Positions 50,100 through 62,088 of a stretch of DNA of 64,000 nucleotides are shown here, in pieces (within the stretch, counting starts at the first letter, position 1; every line of letters begins with the position of its first letter). The stretch is from the NCBI GenBank assembly GCA_009746045.1, contig RPFO01000132.1, positions 350,517-414,516 on the forward strand, read 5' to 3'. The translations under genes were made by a program, and so were the position numbers. Source of the stretch: Mesostigma viride. Taxonomy: Eukaryota; Streptophyta; Mesostigmatophyceae; Mesostigmatales; Mesostigmataceae. The notes beneath the pieces were generated by a model that was given only the letters and a program-made list of their open reading frames with translations, was not told where the DNA came from and ran no database searches.

Positions 50100-53000
50100 T
50101 TACACCCCCCTCCCGCACATCTGCGCCAGCCTTCCCTTGAGGTTTTCGTTTGCCCTGCCCTGCGGCTTGGTCTCCCCCTTCTCTTGGAGTCGTGGGGAAG
50201 ATCTGGTCGCTGGGGAAGATCTGGTCGCCAGGTACCCCTTGTCCATCCACCACTCCAAATACGTTCCCTCAGGTGGCTTGAAACAGTTCCGCATCTCGTC
50301 TTGTTGTACCTTGAAAATTATGTTGGGCATCGTCCCCTTCTCCCCATTAATCCAGATTCCCTTTTCGTCACACCCTTCTGCCCAAAATTTAACGCACCAC
50401 ACGCCCGTTTTATCCACCTTTCGAACGACTCCATGCACCAGGAACGTGTCGACGTGGAAATCAGGCATGTGTGCCAGCTTCATTGGGTCTGCATTGAGTT
50501 TAGCCACCGAATCAGCAGCCCACGTGGGCTTCCACAACGTATCAAGGCGCTGGAGTTGGTTCTTCCGATACTGGCAAAATTCACCGCCGTGCTTGCACAA
50601 TACCGAAACCGGACATCCAACAGGCGAGCGGGGCACGACCCGTTTCCCCCCCCCACACCTTCCAGATTCTCCATCCACGGCTGCCAACTTGGTGGTGGCA
50701 CTTTCTTGTCTAGTGGCTTGGGCTGGGTTGCGGTAACTGTGACACGTCTTTGTGGCGCTGGATCCTCCGGTTCCGATTCTTCCGATTCTTCCGAATCTTC
50801 CACAAACCCTTTGGGTGGGCCGGCATGCATGACATCCTTTGGCGGCTCCTCTTCAGACTCGTCACCTGTGGGTGGGACAAGCAATGACGAGCGGCGCAAT
50901 TAGTTATCATTACATTCGCAAATCAAACTTGGGAATATGCAAACATCATAATTTAACCGACCATATTCACTCAGATTAACTTACCCTTTGACAGATGACT
51001 AGCCGTTGCTCTTGATCGAACGTGCCCGCCAGGCGAAAGGAGCTTTTTGCAGTAGTCGACGGCACGCCCCAGCATCCCCCCCCCGACGCCCCCGAATTCC
51101 CCTTCGAGCCTCCCTCCCCTCCCCCCCCTCCTTCCCCCCTTCCCCCGATGCGCCGGTCGACCCGCCCCCCTCTCCGCCCTTCGACCCGCCCCCCTCTCCG
51201 CCCTTTGACCCGCCCCCCTCTCCACCCTTCGACCCGCCCCCCTCTCCGCCCTTGGACCCGCCCCCCTCTCCGCCCTTTGACCCGCCCCCCTCTCCACCCT
51301 TCTCTCCGCCCCCCTCTCCGCCCTTCGACCCGCCCCCTCTCCGCCCCCCTCTCCGCCCTTCTCCCCCCCCTCTCCGTCCTTCGACCCCCCCCCTCTCCGC
51401 CCTTCGACCCGCCCCCTCTCCGCCCTTCGACCCGCCCCCCTCTCCGCCCTTCGACCCGCCCCCCTCTCCGTCGTTCGACCCCCCCCCTCTCCGCCCTTCG
51501 ACCCGCCCCCCTCTCCGCCCTTCGAACCCCCCCCTCTCCGTCCTTCGACCCGCCCCCCTTATCACCACCCTCATTCCCGCCCCCCTCATCACCGCCGTCA
51601 CCATCATCACCAACCTCTTCCCCATCATCACCCCCCTGTGACCCGACATCCTCATCATCCCCCTCCGGCCGAACGCCGCCATCATGAGGGTAGGGCGTCC
51701 CCATTGAGACGTCTTCGGCCGCGGGGGTCTCCGAGGCGGCGCGCTTCCGGCGTTTCTTTTTGGTGCCAGCGCCTGCCGTCTCCAGCGGACGCTTCTGGGC
51801 TGCACCCGCAATTTCCTTGCCCGAACGGCCGTTGGGATTGGAAATATCCTCCCCCTCAGGCCGCTTCCCAAGTACCTTCAGAAGGACCTTAAACCCATCC
51901 ACCTGCTCCTTTGACCCAATGAAGATCACGGGTGGGTTGAAGAATCCCGTGAAATCGCCTAGGTACGACGACCAGTCGTCCTTCACACCATTGAAATCTC
52001 CACAATCCTTCGCCGCCTTCCAGTCCCTTTTCTCCACCCACGAACCCGTTCGACCCTTCAACAATTCCTCATCATTCCACAGCTTCGCGTGGTGTTCCAA
52101 ATTCAGCAGCCATATCCCATTCTTGATATCCGGCTGGTTCACCCCTTCCTCTTCGCAACAAATTCGAACCCCTCCATTGCATTAAGTACCACTTGAGCCA
52201 ACCGTGTCGGCCCATCGCTTTTCTCCCACGCGAAAGTCTTCATCATGAACTCACAGGTCGTTTCCCCGTCAGACCCGTAAACTTTCTTAGAAATCCACGG
52301 GCCCTGCTGCTCGATTTCGGATGCCAGCTCCTCCGACCCAAACTTCCGCGGGGGTTCCCGCTTCTCCCCCACCTTTTTTTGGCGACCCGACTGGACGTCC
52401 TCTGCCTCGGCATGTTCGGCTTGGCCTTCCTCCGGCACAGCCCCCGTCACCACCACAGCCCCCGCCACAGGCTGTACGGGTTGGGGCACCACAGCCTGTT
52501 CGGTTGGGGGTTCGGGCGCAATCAGGACCCACCATTTCGTTTCCTCCTTGTGGGTCGTCCAAAAATCCGTCCTCTCCAGCAGTGCAAGTGGGAAGGTGGA
52601 ATCGTCCCTCCCCGTTGGCCTGATAACCGCCCTTAGTCTCTTGGCAGCTACAGCGACCGTATCGGCCACCCTCTGAAGGGCGCTGTCGGATTCCGAAGGC
52701 TGCATCGGCAACCAGCCGAGGTCGCGTGGTTCGGGGTATTTCCCCAAATCGCGGTTGTAGATCATGAAAAGCTGGACCATCACCTCGCAGAAGATCTTGG
52801 CCATGTATGTCAGGTCATACAAGCACTGAGGAGGAACGTGTTTGGCCTTCACGGTTGCCATGATAGACGGCCAGAATCGAAAGCGGGCTAGACTCCTCCA
52901 CCCTTCCTGTTTGATCCCCCCCCCTTCCTCATCACCCTTCCCTCCCCGTCCAGCTTGTCCGCTGCCACGATGTCCAGAAACTCTGCAAGCTCCTTGGCCA

Positions 53001-56000
53001 GCTTGTCCTCAATCGGCATTCCACATCTACTGTCGTCGTTCGGAGCGACCGTTTCATCCTTCACAGCCGAGATGAAGTCGTAGACTTGGGTTTTCTCCGA
53101 TTCGGACAAACCACCCTCGTTCAATCGCCCTCCAACCCGCTCCTCACCACCCTCCTCCCCCTCCCCGTCCTTCCTTGCCTTCTCAGTGCTGCTTGAGACC
53201 CCATGAATCAAATTCCATATTTCTTTCTGGTCCTGAAGGGGCACCTCCGGCTTATCCCAGGATTCCTCCATGTGCGTCTTGAAATAGTTGTGCACTTCCA
53301 GCAGCGCCGTCCCCCTCGACTTTTTGGAAACGGCCTCGTCTTCTGCATTCAGCCCCCCTCCGATCAGGGCAACCCTCCGATGCGCCTCTCTCCCCTGCAT
53401 GCATGAAATGTGAATCAGTGTTTGAGACAAAAAACGGTCATACAACACACGACCTGACATTTTGTCCTTACACTTTGGAAGATCGGCCGTTCCCGAACAA
53501 AAATCACACCCTAATTTCCAGTTTCCAACGGCCGTTGGCGCAAGAAAAATCACACCCTAATTTCCAGGTTCCAACGGCCGTTGGCGCAAGAAAAATCACA
53601 CCCTAATTTCCAGGTTCCAACGGCCGTTGGCGCAAGAAAAATCACACACTAATTTCCAGGTTCCAACGGCCGTTGGCGCAAGAAAAATCACACCCTAATT
53701 TCCAGGCTCCAACGGCCGTTGGCGCAAGAAAAATGTCGACCGAATTTCCAGGTTCCAACGGCCGTTGGCGCAAGAAAAATATCAACCAAATTTCCAGGTT
53801 CCAACGGCCGTTGGCGCAGGAAAAATGACACCCTAATTTCCAGGTTCCAACGGCCGTTGGCGCAAGAAAAATCACACACTAATTTCCAGGTTCCAACGGC
53901 CGTTGGCGCAAGAAAAATCACACCCTAATTTCCAGGTTCCAACGGCCGTTGGCGCAAGAAAAATAACATCTAGTGCCTAAAACGTTCCCACACCCGATCC
54001 GTTATATTTACCTTTTGCGTCCGCATGTCCTTCATGGGCGGGATCAGTGCTTCCCCCTCCACCTCCCAGCCCTTGAGCACGTCCAGATTGGTGTACTTGA
54101 ACTTCTCCGCGTCCCTCACCAACCCCCTCCACAAATCAAACGCCTCGTCGGTTGTCTCCACGAACTTGCCCTTTTGTTTACCCGCAATCTCGCCAGCTAT
54201 CGCAGTACTCACTTGCTCGTCAGAGCCCTCGAAAATCACGGACTTCAACATCTGTGTGTAGTGGTTGCCGTCCAGCACGGCAAACTGCACAAACACGCAA
54301 GGCGTCTGGTCTCGAAATTTACCCTTAAGGCCGGCATGGTCCGAGATGTTCAAGCTCCCCAGCGCGGATTTCGTCAGGTCAACTACTGCCTCACGCTCAG
54401 ATTCATTTGACCACTCGGACGGATCCAACTCCATGGTGATCAACTCGTCTGAGCAAGCGGCCGCCATGTCCTTCAGGGAGTCCGTCCGGAGAATGGACAT
54501 GGCTTCCTCGGCCGTTGGCGAACGATAGTATCCGAACCTCTGCACGGCACGGTCACTGTCGTCCCCCGTCAGTATTTTAATGTGGTAAGGAACCTTTTCA
54601 CTCCTCTGCACCCATAAATTGTAGAGACCTGGATCACGGTCTGCCAGCACCTGCCACGCAAACCGGAAGATCGGCACGGCACATTTTGCTTTTGTCAGAC
54701 TTGTGCCGGCCCCCACGAACCACGGCGCGAGCCCCCTACAATTCCGCACCGTCACCGTCCGATGCCGCATGAGTTCCGGGAGTTGGCACAAGTTCTCCGT
54801 GGGGGCCCGTACTTGAGTCGCAATCGCGGACCCCCCCACGATGTCGACATCGTCTGGAACTAGGCGTATCTTCTGCCGCAGATGAAACGCCGCCTGTATG
54901 GTGTCAGTTAGATTCTTGTCGTGCACTTGAGAGGACGGCGCTGGCTCCCAGGAGTCCAAAATGCTGGGCTTCGCATTTCCAGCACGTGTCGTCAGCAGCC
55001 CCTTCCTCTCAAAGGTCTTCACAATCACCGACCATAAGTCGGTGCCCGGTGCTCGTTGGCGCCATTCCTCAAAAAATGTTGTGAGATGCCTTTCCGCCAC
55101 CCATGTTCAATCTTGTAAGCCAACCTCCTCCGCTCTTCGTCCGTTCTCGGCCTGGACGGACGCCCCTGATCACATGCAAAAAACATACAGATAGCCGGAA
55201 GGTCAGTACTATGTTCCAACGGCCGTCGCCGGAAAAATAACACCCTAATTTCCAGGTTCCAACGGCCGTTGGCGCATGAAAATCACACCCTAATTTACAG
55301 GTTCCAACGGCCGTTGGCGCATGAAAATCACACCCTAATTTCCAGGTTCCAACGGCCGTTGGCGACAGAAAAATAACACCCTAATTTCCAGGTTCCAACG
55401 GCCGTTGGCGCGAGAAAAATGACACCCTAATTTCCAGGTTCCAACGGCCGTTGGCGCAAGAAAAATCACATCCTATTTTCCAGGTTCCAACGGCCGTTGG
55501 CGCAAGAAAAATCACACCCTAATTTCCATGCAGGTTCCAACGGCCGTTGGCGCGAGAAAAATGACACCTTCATTTCCATGTTCCAACGGCCGTTGGCGAC
55601 AGAAAAATAACACCCTAATTTCCAGGTTCCAACGGCCGTTGGCGCATGAAAATCACACCCTAATTTACAGGTTCCAACGGCCGTTGGCGCATGAAAATCA
55701 CACCCTAATTTACAGGTTCCAACGGCCGTTGGCGCAGAAAATGACACCCTAATTTCCAGTTTCCAACGGCCGTTGGCGACAGAAAAATAACACCCTAATT
55801 TCCAGGTTCCAACGGCCGTTGGCGCATGAAAATCACACCCTAATTTACAGGTTCCGACGGCCGTTGGGCAAAAAAAAATAACACCCTAATTTCCAGATTG
55901 CAACGGCCGTAGGCGCAAGAAAATCAAGCAAGAAAAGGACAAGGACAAGGACAAGGACAAGGACAAGGACAAGGACAAGGACAAGGACAAGGACGAGGAC

Positions 56001-59000
56001 AAGGACAAGGACAAGGACAAGGACAAGGACAAGGACAAGGACAAGGACAAGGACAAGGACAAGGACAAGGACAAGGACAAGGACAAGGACAAGGACAAGG
56101 ACAAGGACAAGGTGCTGGCACAAGGACAAGGACAAGGACAAGGACAAGGACAAGGACAAGGTGCTGGCACAAGGACAAGGACAAGGACAAGGTGCTGGCA
56201 CAAGGACAAGGACAAGGACAAGGACAAGGACAAGGACAAGGACAAGGACAAGGACAAGGACAAGGACAAGGACAAGGACAAGGACAAGGACAAGGACAAG
56301 GACAAGGACAAGGACAAGGACAAGGACAAGGACAAGGACAAGGACAAGGACAAGGACAAGGACAAGGTGCTGGCACAAGGACAAGGACAAGGACAAGGTG
56401 CTGGCACAAGGACAAGGGCAAGGACAAGGACAAGGACAAGGACAAGGACAAGGACAAGGACAAGGACAAGGACAAGGACAAGGACGAGGACGAGGACGAG
56501 GACAAGGACAAGGACAAGGACAAGGACAAGGACAAGGACAAGGACAAGGGCAAGGACAAGGACAAGGACAAGGACAAGGACAAGGACAAGGACAAGGACA
56601 AGGACAAGGACAAGGACAAGGACAAGGACAAGGACAAGGACAAGGACAAGGACAAGGACAAGGACAAGGACAAGGACAAGGACAAGGACAAGGACAAGGA
56701 CAAGGACAAGGACAAGGACAAGGACAAGGACAAGGACAAGGACAAGGACAAGCACGAGGACGAGGACGAGGACAAGGACAAGGACAAGGACAAGGACAAG
56801 GACAAGGACAAGGACGAGGACGAGGACAAGGACAAGGACAAGGACAAGGACAAGGACGAGGACGAGGACGAGGACAAGCACAAGGACAAGGACAAGGACA
56901 AGGACGAGGACAAGGACGAGGACAAGGACAAGGACAAGGACAAGGACAAGGACAAGGACAAGGACAAGGACAAGGACAAGGACAAGGACAAGGACAAGGA
57001 CAAGGACAAGGACAAGGACAAGGACAAGGACAAGGACAAGGACAAGGACAAGGACAAGGACAAGGACAAGGACAAGGACAAGGACAAGGACAAGGACAAG
57101 GACAAGGACAAGGACAAGGACAAGGACAAGGACAAGGACAAGGACAAGGACAAGGACAAGGACAAGGACAAGGACAAGGACGAGGACGAGGACGAGGACA
57201 AGGACAAGGACAAGGACAAGGACGAGGACGAGGACGAGGACAAGGACAAGGACAAGGACAAGGACAAGGACAAGGACAAGGACAAGGACAAGGACAAGGA
57301 CAAGGACAAGGACAAGGACAAGGACAAGGACAAGGACGAGGACGAGGACGAGGACAAGGACAAGGACAAGGACAAGGACAAGGACAAGGACAAGGACAAG
57401 GACAAGGACAAGGACAAGGACAAGGACAAGGACAAGGACAAGGACAAGGACAAGGACAAGGACAAGGACAAGGACAAGGACAAGGACAGGACGAGGACAA
57501 GGACAAGGACAAGGACAAGGACAAGGACAAGGACAAGGACAAGGACAAGGACAAGGACAAGGACAAGGACAAGGACAAGGACAAGGACAAGGACAAGGAC
57601 AAGGACAAGGACAAGGACAAGGACAAGGACAAGGACAAGGACAAGGACAAGGACAAGGACAAGGACAAGGACAAGGACAAGGACAAGGACAAGGACAAGG
57701 ACAAGGACAAGGACAAGGACAAGGACAAGGACAAGGACAAGGACAAGGACAAGGACAAGGACAAGGACAAGGACAAGGACAAGGACAAGGACAAGGACAA
57801 GGACAAGGACAAGGACAAGGACAAGGACAAGGACAAGGACAAGGACAAGGACAAGGACAAGGACAAGGACAAGGACAAGGACAAGGACAAGGACAAGGAC
57901 AAGGACAAGGACAAGGACAAGGACAAGGACAAGGACAAGGACAAGGACAAGGACAAGGACAAGGACAAGGACAAGGACAAGGACAAGGACAAGGACAAGG
58001 ACAAGGACAAGGACAAGGACAAGGACAAGGACAAGGACAAGGACAAGGACAAGGACAAGGACAAGGACAAGGACAAGGACAAGGACAAGGACAAGGACAA
58101 GGACAAGGACAAGGACAAGGACAAGGACAAGGACAAGGACAAGGACAAGGACAAGGACAAGGACAAGGACAAGGACAAGGACAAGGACAAGGACAAGGAC
58201 AAGGACAAGGACAAGGACAAGGCTGGCACAAGGACAAGGACAAGGAAAAGGCTGGACAAGGACAAGGACAAGGACAAGGACAAGGACAAGGACAAGGACA
58301 AGGACAAGGACAAGGACAAGGACAAGGACAAGGACAAGGACAAGGACAAGGACAAGGACAAGGACAAGGACAAGGACAAGGACAAGGACAAGGACAAGGA
58401 CAAGGACAAGGACAAGGACAAGGACAAGGACAAGGACAAGGACAAGGACAAGGACAAGGACAAGGACAAGGACAAGGACAAGGACAAGGACAAGGACAAG
58501 GACAAGGACAAGGACAAGGACAAGGACAAGGACAAGGACAAGGACAAGGACAAGGACAAGGACAAGGACAAGGACAAGGACAGGACGAGGACAAGGACAA
58601 GGACAAGGACAAGGACAAGGACAAGGACAAGGACAAGGACAAGGACAAGGACAAGGACAAGGACAAGGACAAGGACAAGGACAAGGACAAGGACAAGGAC
58701 AAGGACAAGGACAAGGACAAGGACAAGGACAAGGCTGGACAAGGACAAGGACAAGGACAAGGACAAGGACAAGGACAAGGACAAGGACAAGGACAAGGAC
58801 AAGGACAAGGACAAGGACAAGGACAAGGACAAGGACAAGGACAAGGGCAAGGACAAGGACAAGGACAAGGACAAGGACAAGGACAAGGACAAGGACAAGG
58901 ACAAGGACAGGACGAGGACGAGGACAGGACAAGGACAAGGACAAGGACAAGGACAAGGACAAGGACAAGGACAAGGACAAGGACAAGGCTGGACAAGGAC

Positions 59001-60459
59001 AAGGACAAGGACAAGGCGGACAAGGACAAGGACAAGGACAAGGACAAGGACAAGGACAAGGACAAGGACAAGGACAAGGACAAGGACAAGGACAAGGACA
59101 AGGACAAGGACAAGGACAAGGACAAGGACAAGGACAAGGACAAGGACAAGGACAAGGACAAGGACAAGGACAAGGACAAGGACAAGGACAAGGACAAGGA
59201 CAAGGACAAGGACAAGGACAAGGACAAGGACAAGGACAAGGACAAGGACAAGGACAAGGCGGACAAGGACAAGGACAAGGACAAGGACAAGGACAAGGAC
59301 AAGGACAAGGACAAGGACAAGGACAAGGACAAGGACAAGGACAAGGACAAGGACAAGGACAAGGACAAGGACAAGGACAAGGACAAGGACAAGGACAAGG
59401 ACAAGGACAAGGACAAGGACAAGGACAAGGACAAGGACAAGGACAAGGACAAGGACAAGGACAAGGACAAGGACAAGGACAAGGACAAGGACAAGGACAA
59501 GGACAAGGACAAGGACAAGGACAAGGACAAGGACAAGGACAAGGACAAGGACAAGGACAAGGACAAGGACAAGGACAAGGACAAGGACAAGGACAAGGAC
59601 AAGGACAAGGACAAGGACAAGGACAAGGACAAGGACAAGGACAAGGACAAGGACAAGGACAAGGACAAGGACAGGACAAGGACAAGGACAAGGACAAGGA
59701 CAAGGACAAGGACAAGGACAAGGACAAGGACAAGGACAAGGACAAGGACAAGGACAAGGACAAGGACAAGGACAAGGACAAGGACAAGGACAAGGACAAG
59801 GACAAGGACAAGGACAAGGACAAGGACAAGGACAAGGACAAGGACAAGGACAAGGACAAGGACAAGGACAAGGACAAGGACAAGGACAAGGACAAGGACA
59901 AGGACAAGGACAAGGACAAGGACAAGGACAAGGACAAGGACAAGGACAAGGACAAGGACAAGGACAAGGACAAGGACAAGGACAAGGACAAGGACAAGGA
60001 CAAGGACAAGGACAAGGACAAGGACAAGGACAAGGACAAGGACAAGGACAAGGACAAGGACAAGGACAAGGAAAGGACAAGGACAAGGACAAGGACAAGG
60101 ACAAGGATGGCGCAAGAAAATCACATCCTTGTGCGTAACACCTACCCGGACAGCTGGCAGTGTGTGGTGGGTTGCTTTTCCAGTTGCTGCCGTCGCGGCA
60201 TCGGAACCCGATGACCCAGAAGCCGCCGATTTCCTCCGCTCCTTCGCCGCCTTTGCTGCATGAACACCGCGCGCCTCTTGCCCCGACGATGGTGCGGGGG
60301 GAGGGGGCATTTGCTGTGCTGCCGCTGCAGCTTCCGACGGCGCGGAAGGGCCGGCGGCGGGAGGGGGCAACAACGGTGGCGGCGGAGAGCCCGGCGGTGG
60401 GGCGCCGGCGGCGGGGGCGCCGGCGGAGGGGAACGCGGGTGGTTGTGCGTACAAGCACG
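50100..60459 (-). CDS. Unrecognised multi-exon gene (4-5 exons) with several frame breaks
   Basis: Proposed exons: 60459-60146 (P/A-rich, then AAKERRKSAASGSSGSD), 55165-54012, 53394-50985 and 50865-50100. Donors (GTAGGT, GTAAAT, GTAAGT) and acceptors (GATCAG, CATGCAG, CCCACAG) fit, and phases match (0, 0, 1). Exon 2 has FFEEWRQRAPGTDLWSV, APWFVGAGTSLTKAKC and FVQFAVLDGNHYTQML. The DGNH block recalls the DG-N/H-R box of ParB/sulfiredoxin-type folds, but this is only a hint. Exon 3 has a Gly/Arg/Glu-rich 24-bp repeat tract. Exon 4 has an acidic DESEEE...SEESEESEPED stretch, then W-rich sequence and a basic tail. Frame breaks lie at about 55100, 52916, 52142, 50646 and 50105, each closable by one extra G. 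The gene could be functional with sequence errors, or a pseudogene. Function unknown. Confidence 0.6.
51150..51560. repeat. 24-bp coding minisatellite in the unrecognised gene's third exon
   Basis: The unit is about 24 bp on the plus strand, CCCGCCCCCCTCTCCGCCCT plus TCGA, with shortened units where one or more C is missing. In the gene's sense it encodes Gly/Arg/Glu or Gly/Ser/Lys octapeptides, depending on frame. Because length changes in the C runs shift the frame, the true frame through it cannot be fixed. Confidence 0.85.
53481..53963. repeat. 46-bp minisatellite, array 1 (about 10 copies), intron 54011-53395
   Basis: The unit holds CCAACGGCCGTTGGCGCAAG, then AAAAATCACACCCTAATTTC and CAGGTT, 46 bp. 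The first 14 bases are a perfect palindrome. Variants include CACACTAATT and GTCGACCGAA. 46 is not a multiple of three, so all three frames stay open through different phases and give spurious short ORFs. The array ends about 49 bp from the 5' splice site at 54011. Confidence 0.95.
55213..55932. repeat. 46-bp minisatellite, array 2 (about 15 copies)
   Basis: Same unit as array 1, with GCGCATGAAAATC and GCGACAGAAAAATAAC variants. It begins about 47 bp from the 3' splice site at 55166 and runs directly into the hexanucleotide array. Confidence 0.95.
55933..60107. repeat. (AAGGAC)n hexanucleotide array, 4.2 kb, about 696 copies
   Basis: Nearly pure AAGGAC. Interruptions are GTGCTGGCAC (56111-56405), clusters of ACGAGG in groups of two or three (56480-57350), single-base losses (GGACAGGAC) and GGCTGGAC or GGCGGAC joints. 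Both edges are bits of the 46-bp unit (GCGCAAGAAAATCA at 55911 and GGCGCAAGAAAATCACATCC at 60109). It lies in the intron 60145-55166 and stops 38 bp from the 5' splice site. The very long reading frames through it (KD, RT, GQ, SL, CP, VL dipeptides) are repeat artefacts. Confidence 0.97.
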
Positions 60460-60730
60460 CTGTGACACGCAGACGACAAAGAAGAAATCCGCCGAATATG
60501 TTAGCAAGCGGTGCGGTGCAGCACACACATCTGACAAAGCTATTAGGTCAACCCTTAAAACCGTGTCCAACTGCCCGCTATAAAAACCGGGCAATTGTCA
60601 CTTTCCATGATAATGTCCACAAACCAACCTAATAGTTAGTTATGGTCCATTATAGGACACAAGCACACACATATATTCACCACCTTGGGGGTCATGTCAT
60701 TGGTCACATTGCAATGTCCTATGGGTGCCA

Positions 60731-60820
60731 AATATAGCACCCCCTGACATAAAGGAAGCTAGTAAAGGGCTCATGAATATAGCACCCCCTGACATAAAGG
60801 AAGCTAGTAAAGGGCTCATG
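60731..60820. repeat. 45-bp direct duplication
   Basis: Two head-to-tail copies of a 45-bp segment starting AATATAGCACCCCCTGACAT, identical over nearly their whole length. Confidence 0.9.
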
Positions 60821-61051
60821 AACACCAAGGTTGCATGTGGAGGAGCAGGGACCCAGCTGCAAGCTCTAACAATAAATGCCCACTACAAATAGCGGACAGT
60901 TTGGTTGGTGACACCTGCTAGCATTACAAAGCTCAATTCTCATCCCGTAGCAACAAAAAATGTAATGTCCGCTGTAAATATCACTCAAAACGGCTAAAGG
61001 GTTAAAACGAAGTTGTAGTTGTTTTGCGGCATCAAGTTTCAAAGTACGTAC

Positions 61052-61153
61052 TGGGATACCCTTCGCCAGCCTGCTTGGCATCGAGTAGGATAAGATCTTG
61101 GAACCAGTAAGGGGGCTTCGCTTGTTGCGGCAGATGGTGCAATCCATTGTGAT
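61052..61153 (-). CDS. Isolated exon with a CxxC motif, possibly the first exon of the gene ending at 50100
   Basis: Acceptor GCGCGCAG before 61153 and donor GTACGT after 61052. It reads ITMDCTICRNKRSPLTGSKI and then LSYSMPSRLAKGIP. A Met at 61147 could start translation, but the acceptor in front suggests an internal exon or an intron in the 5' UTR. It is co-oriented with, and 593 bp upstream of, the exon at 60459. A phase-0 end would need a different acceptor for that exon than the one I favour, so the link is unproven. Confidence 0.5.
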
Positions 61154-61500
61154 CTGCGCGCAAAACATACACAAACGAACAACCCTCATAGGTTGAGCAA
61201 TCCAGAAAATCATGCCATTACTGTAACAACATGGGCAAAGCATACACAAACGAACAACCATCATAGATTGAGCTAGCAATCCACAACATTATGCCATTAC
61301 TGTAACAACATGGGCAAAGCATACACAAACAAACGAACAACCATCATAGATTGAGCTAGCAATCCACAACATCATGACATTACTGTAACAACATGGGCAA
61401 AGCATACACAAACGAACAACCATCATAGATAGAGCAATCCACAACATCATGCCATTAATGTAATAACATGGGCAAAACATACACAAACAAATAGCCATGA
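61154..61500. repeat. About 78-bp tandem repeat (about 4.5 copies) that includes the 3' splice-site tract
   Basis: Repeated words in order are GCATACACAAACGAACAACC, ATCATAGATTGAGC, AATCCACAACATCATGCC and ATTACTGTAACAACATGGGC. The copy closest to the exon at 61153 supplies its upstream pyrimidine tract (on the minus strand TTGTGTATGTTTTG then CGCGCAG). Confidence 0.85.
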
Positions 61501-61625
61501 TAGGGCATTAAGAGAATAGCCATGATTGGGGCAATAAGAGAATTTTTTTGTTCAATTCAATGATCACAATTTATGCACACAGTCGATGCATTCATAAATG
61601 AGGCAGGTTCTTCCGAAAATTGGCT

Positions 61626-62088
61626 CCGTCGTAGAGTGTCAACGGCCAACTTGCAAACACGCACGTTACATGATATACATACCTAGTCATTATGGTCCTA
61701 TACAAACGCCAGAAGGGCCTAATACCGGTTTAATTGGATCTTTAGCTACGCATAGTAAAGTAAATGAATATGTTTTCCTGTCCTTTTTATACATTACAAA
61801 AAAATCAAGTAATTAAAAGTGAAATACCTATTTTTATACCTCCAGATCAACAAGATCAATTTAAATTCGCCCCAGAATATTTATTACTTTCTTGTTACTC
61901 TAGTGTTGAAAATAATTATGTTCCTGTGCGATATAAACCAGAATTTAGTAGTAAAGCAGAAGAAGTCGATTATTTGGGGATTTCTCTAACGCAAGCTTCA
62001 ATAGCTACTTCATTTATTCCTTGGTGGAACATGATGATGCAAACCGAGCATTAATGGGTTGTAATATGCAAAGACAAGCAGTTCCATG
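61626..62088 (+). pseudogene. rpoB: Nuclear insertion of plastid rpoB (NUPT), partial and broken
   Basis: rpoB encodes the beta subunit of plastid-encoded RNA polymerase. Seen over about 460 AT-rich bp: [35 protein letters not shown], a middle part NNYVPVRYKPEF and [15 protein letters not shown], then [20 protein letters not shown]. The order matches bacterial-type beta subunits. It is broken: a one-base insertion near 61682, a lost tripeptide after PSHYG, and a frame change near 62025 before [11 protein letters not shown]. Both ends of the gene are missing. The base composition is clearly poorer in G+C than the flanks, as expected for plastid DNA in a nuclear genome. Confidence 0.93.

Noticed and set aside
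53642-53928. Short proteins with repeated APTAVGTWKLGC or CANGRWNLEI
   Set aside because: They are translations of the 46-bp minisatellite in shifting frames inside an intron.
55845-60526. Reading frames of over 1,300 codons with KD, RT, GQ, SL, CP and VL dipeptides
   Set aside because: A six-base repeat without stop codons is open in every frame. The tract lies in an intron with a good donor at 60145 and acceptor at 55166.
61598-62054. A functional rpoB gene
   Set aside because: It covers only a middle part, has three lesions and lies among nuclear genes, so it is a NUPT.
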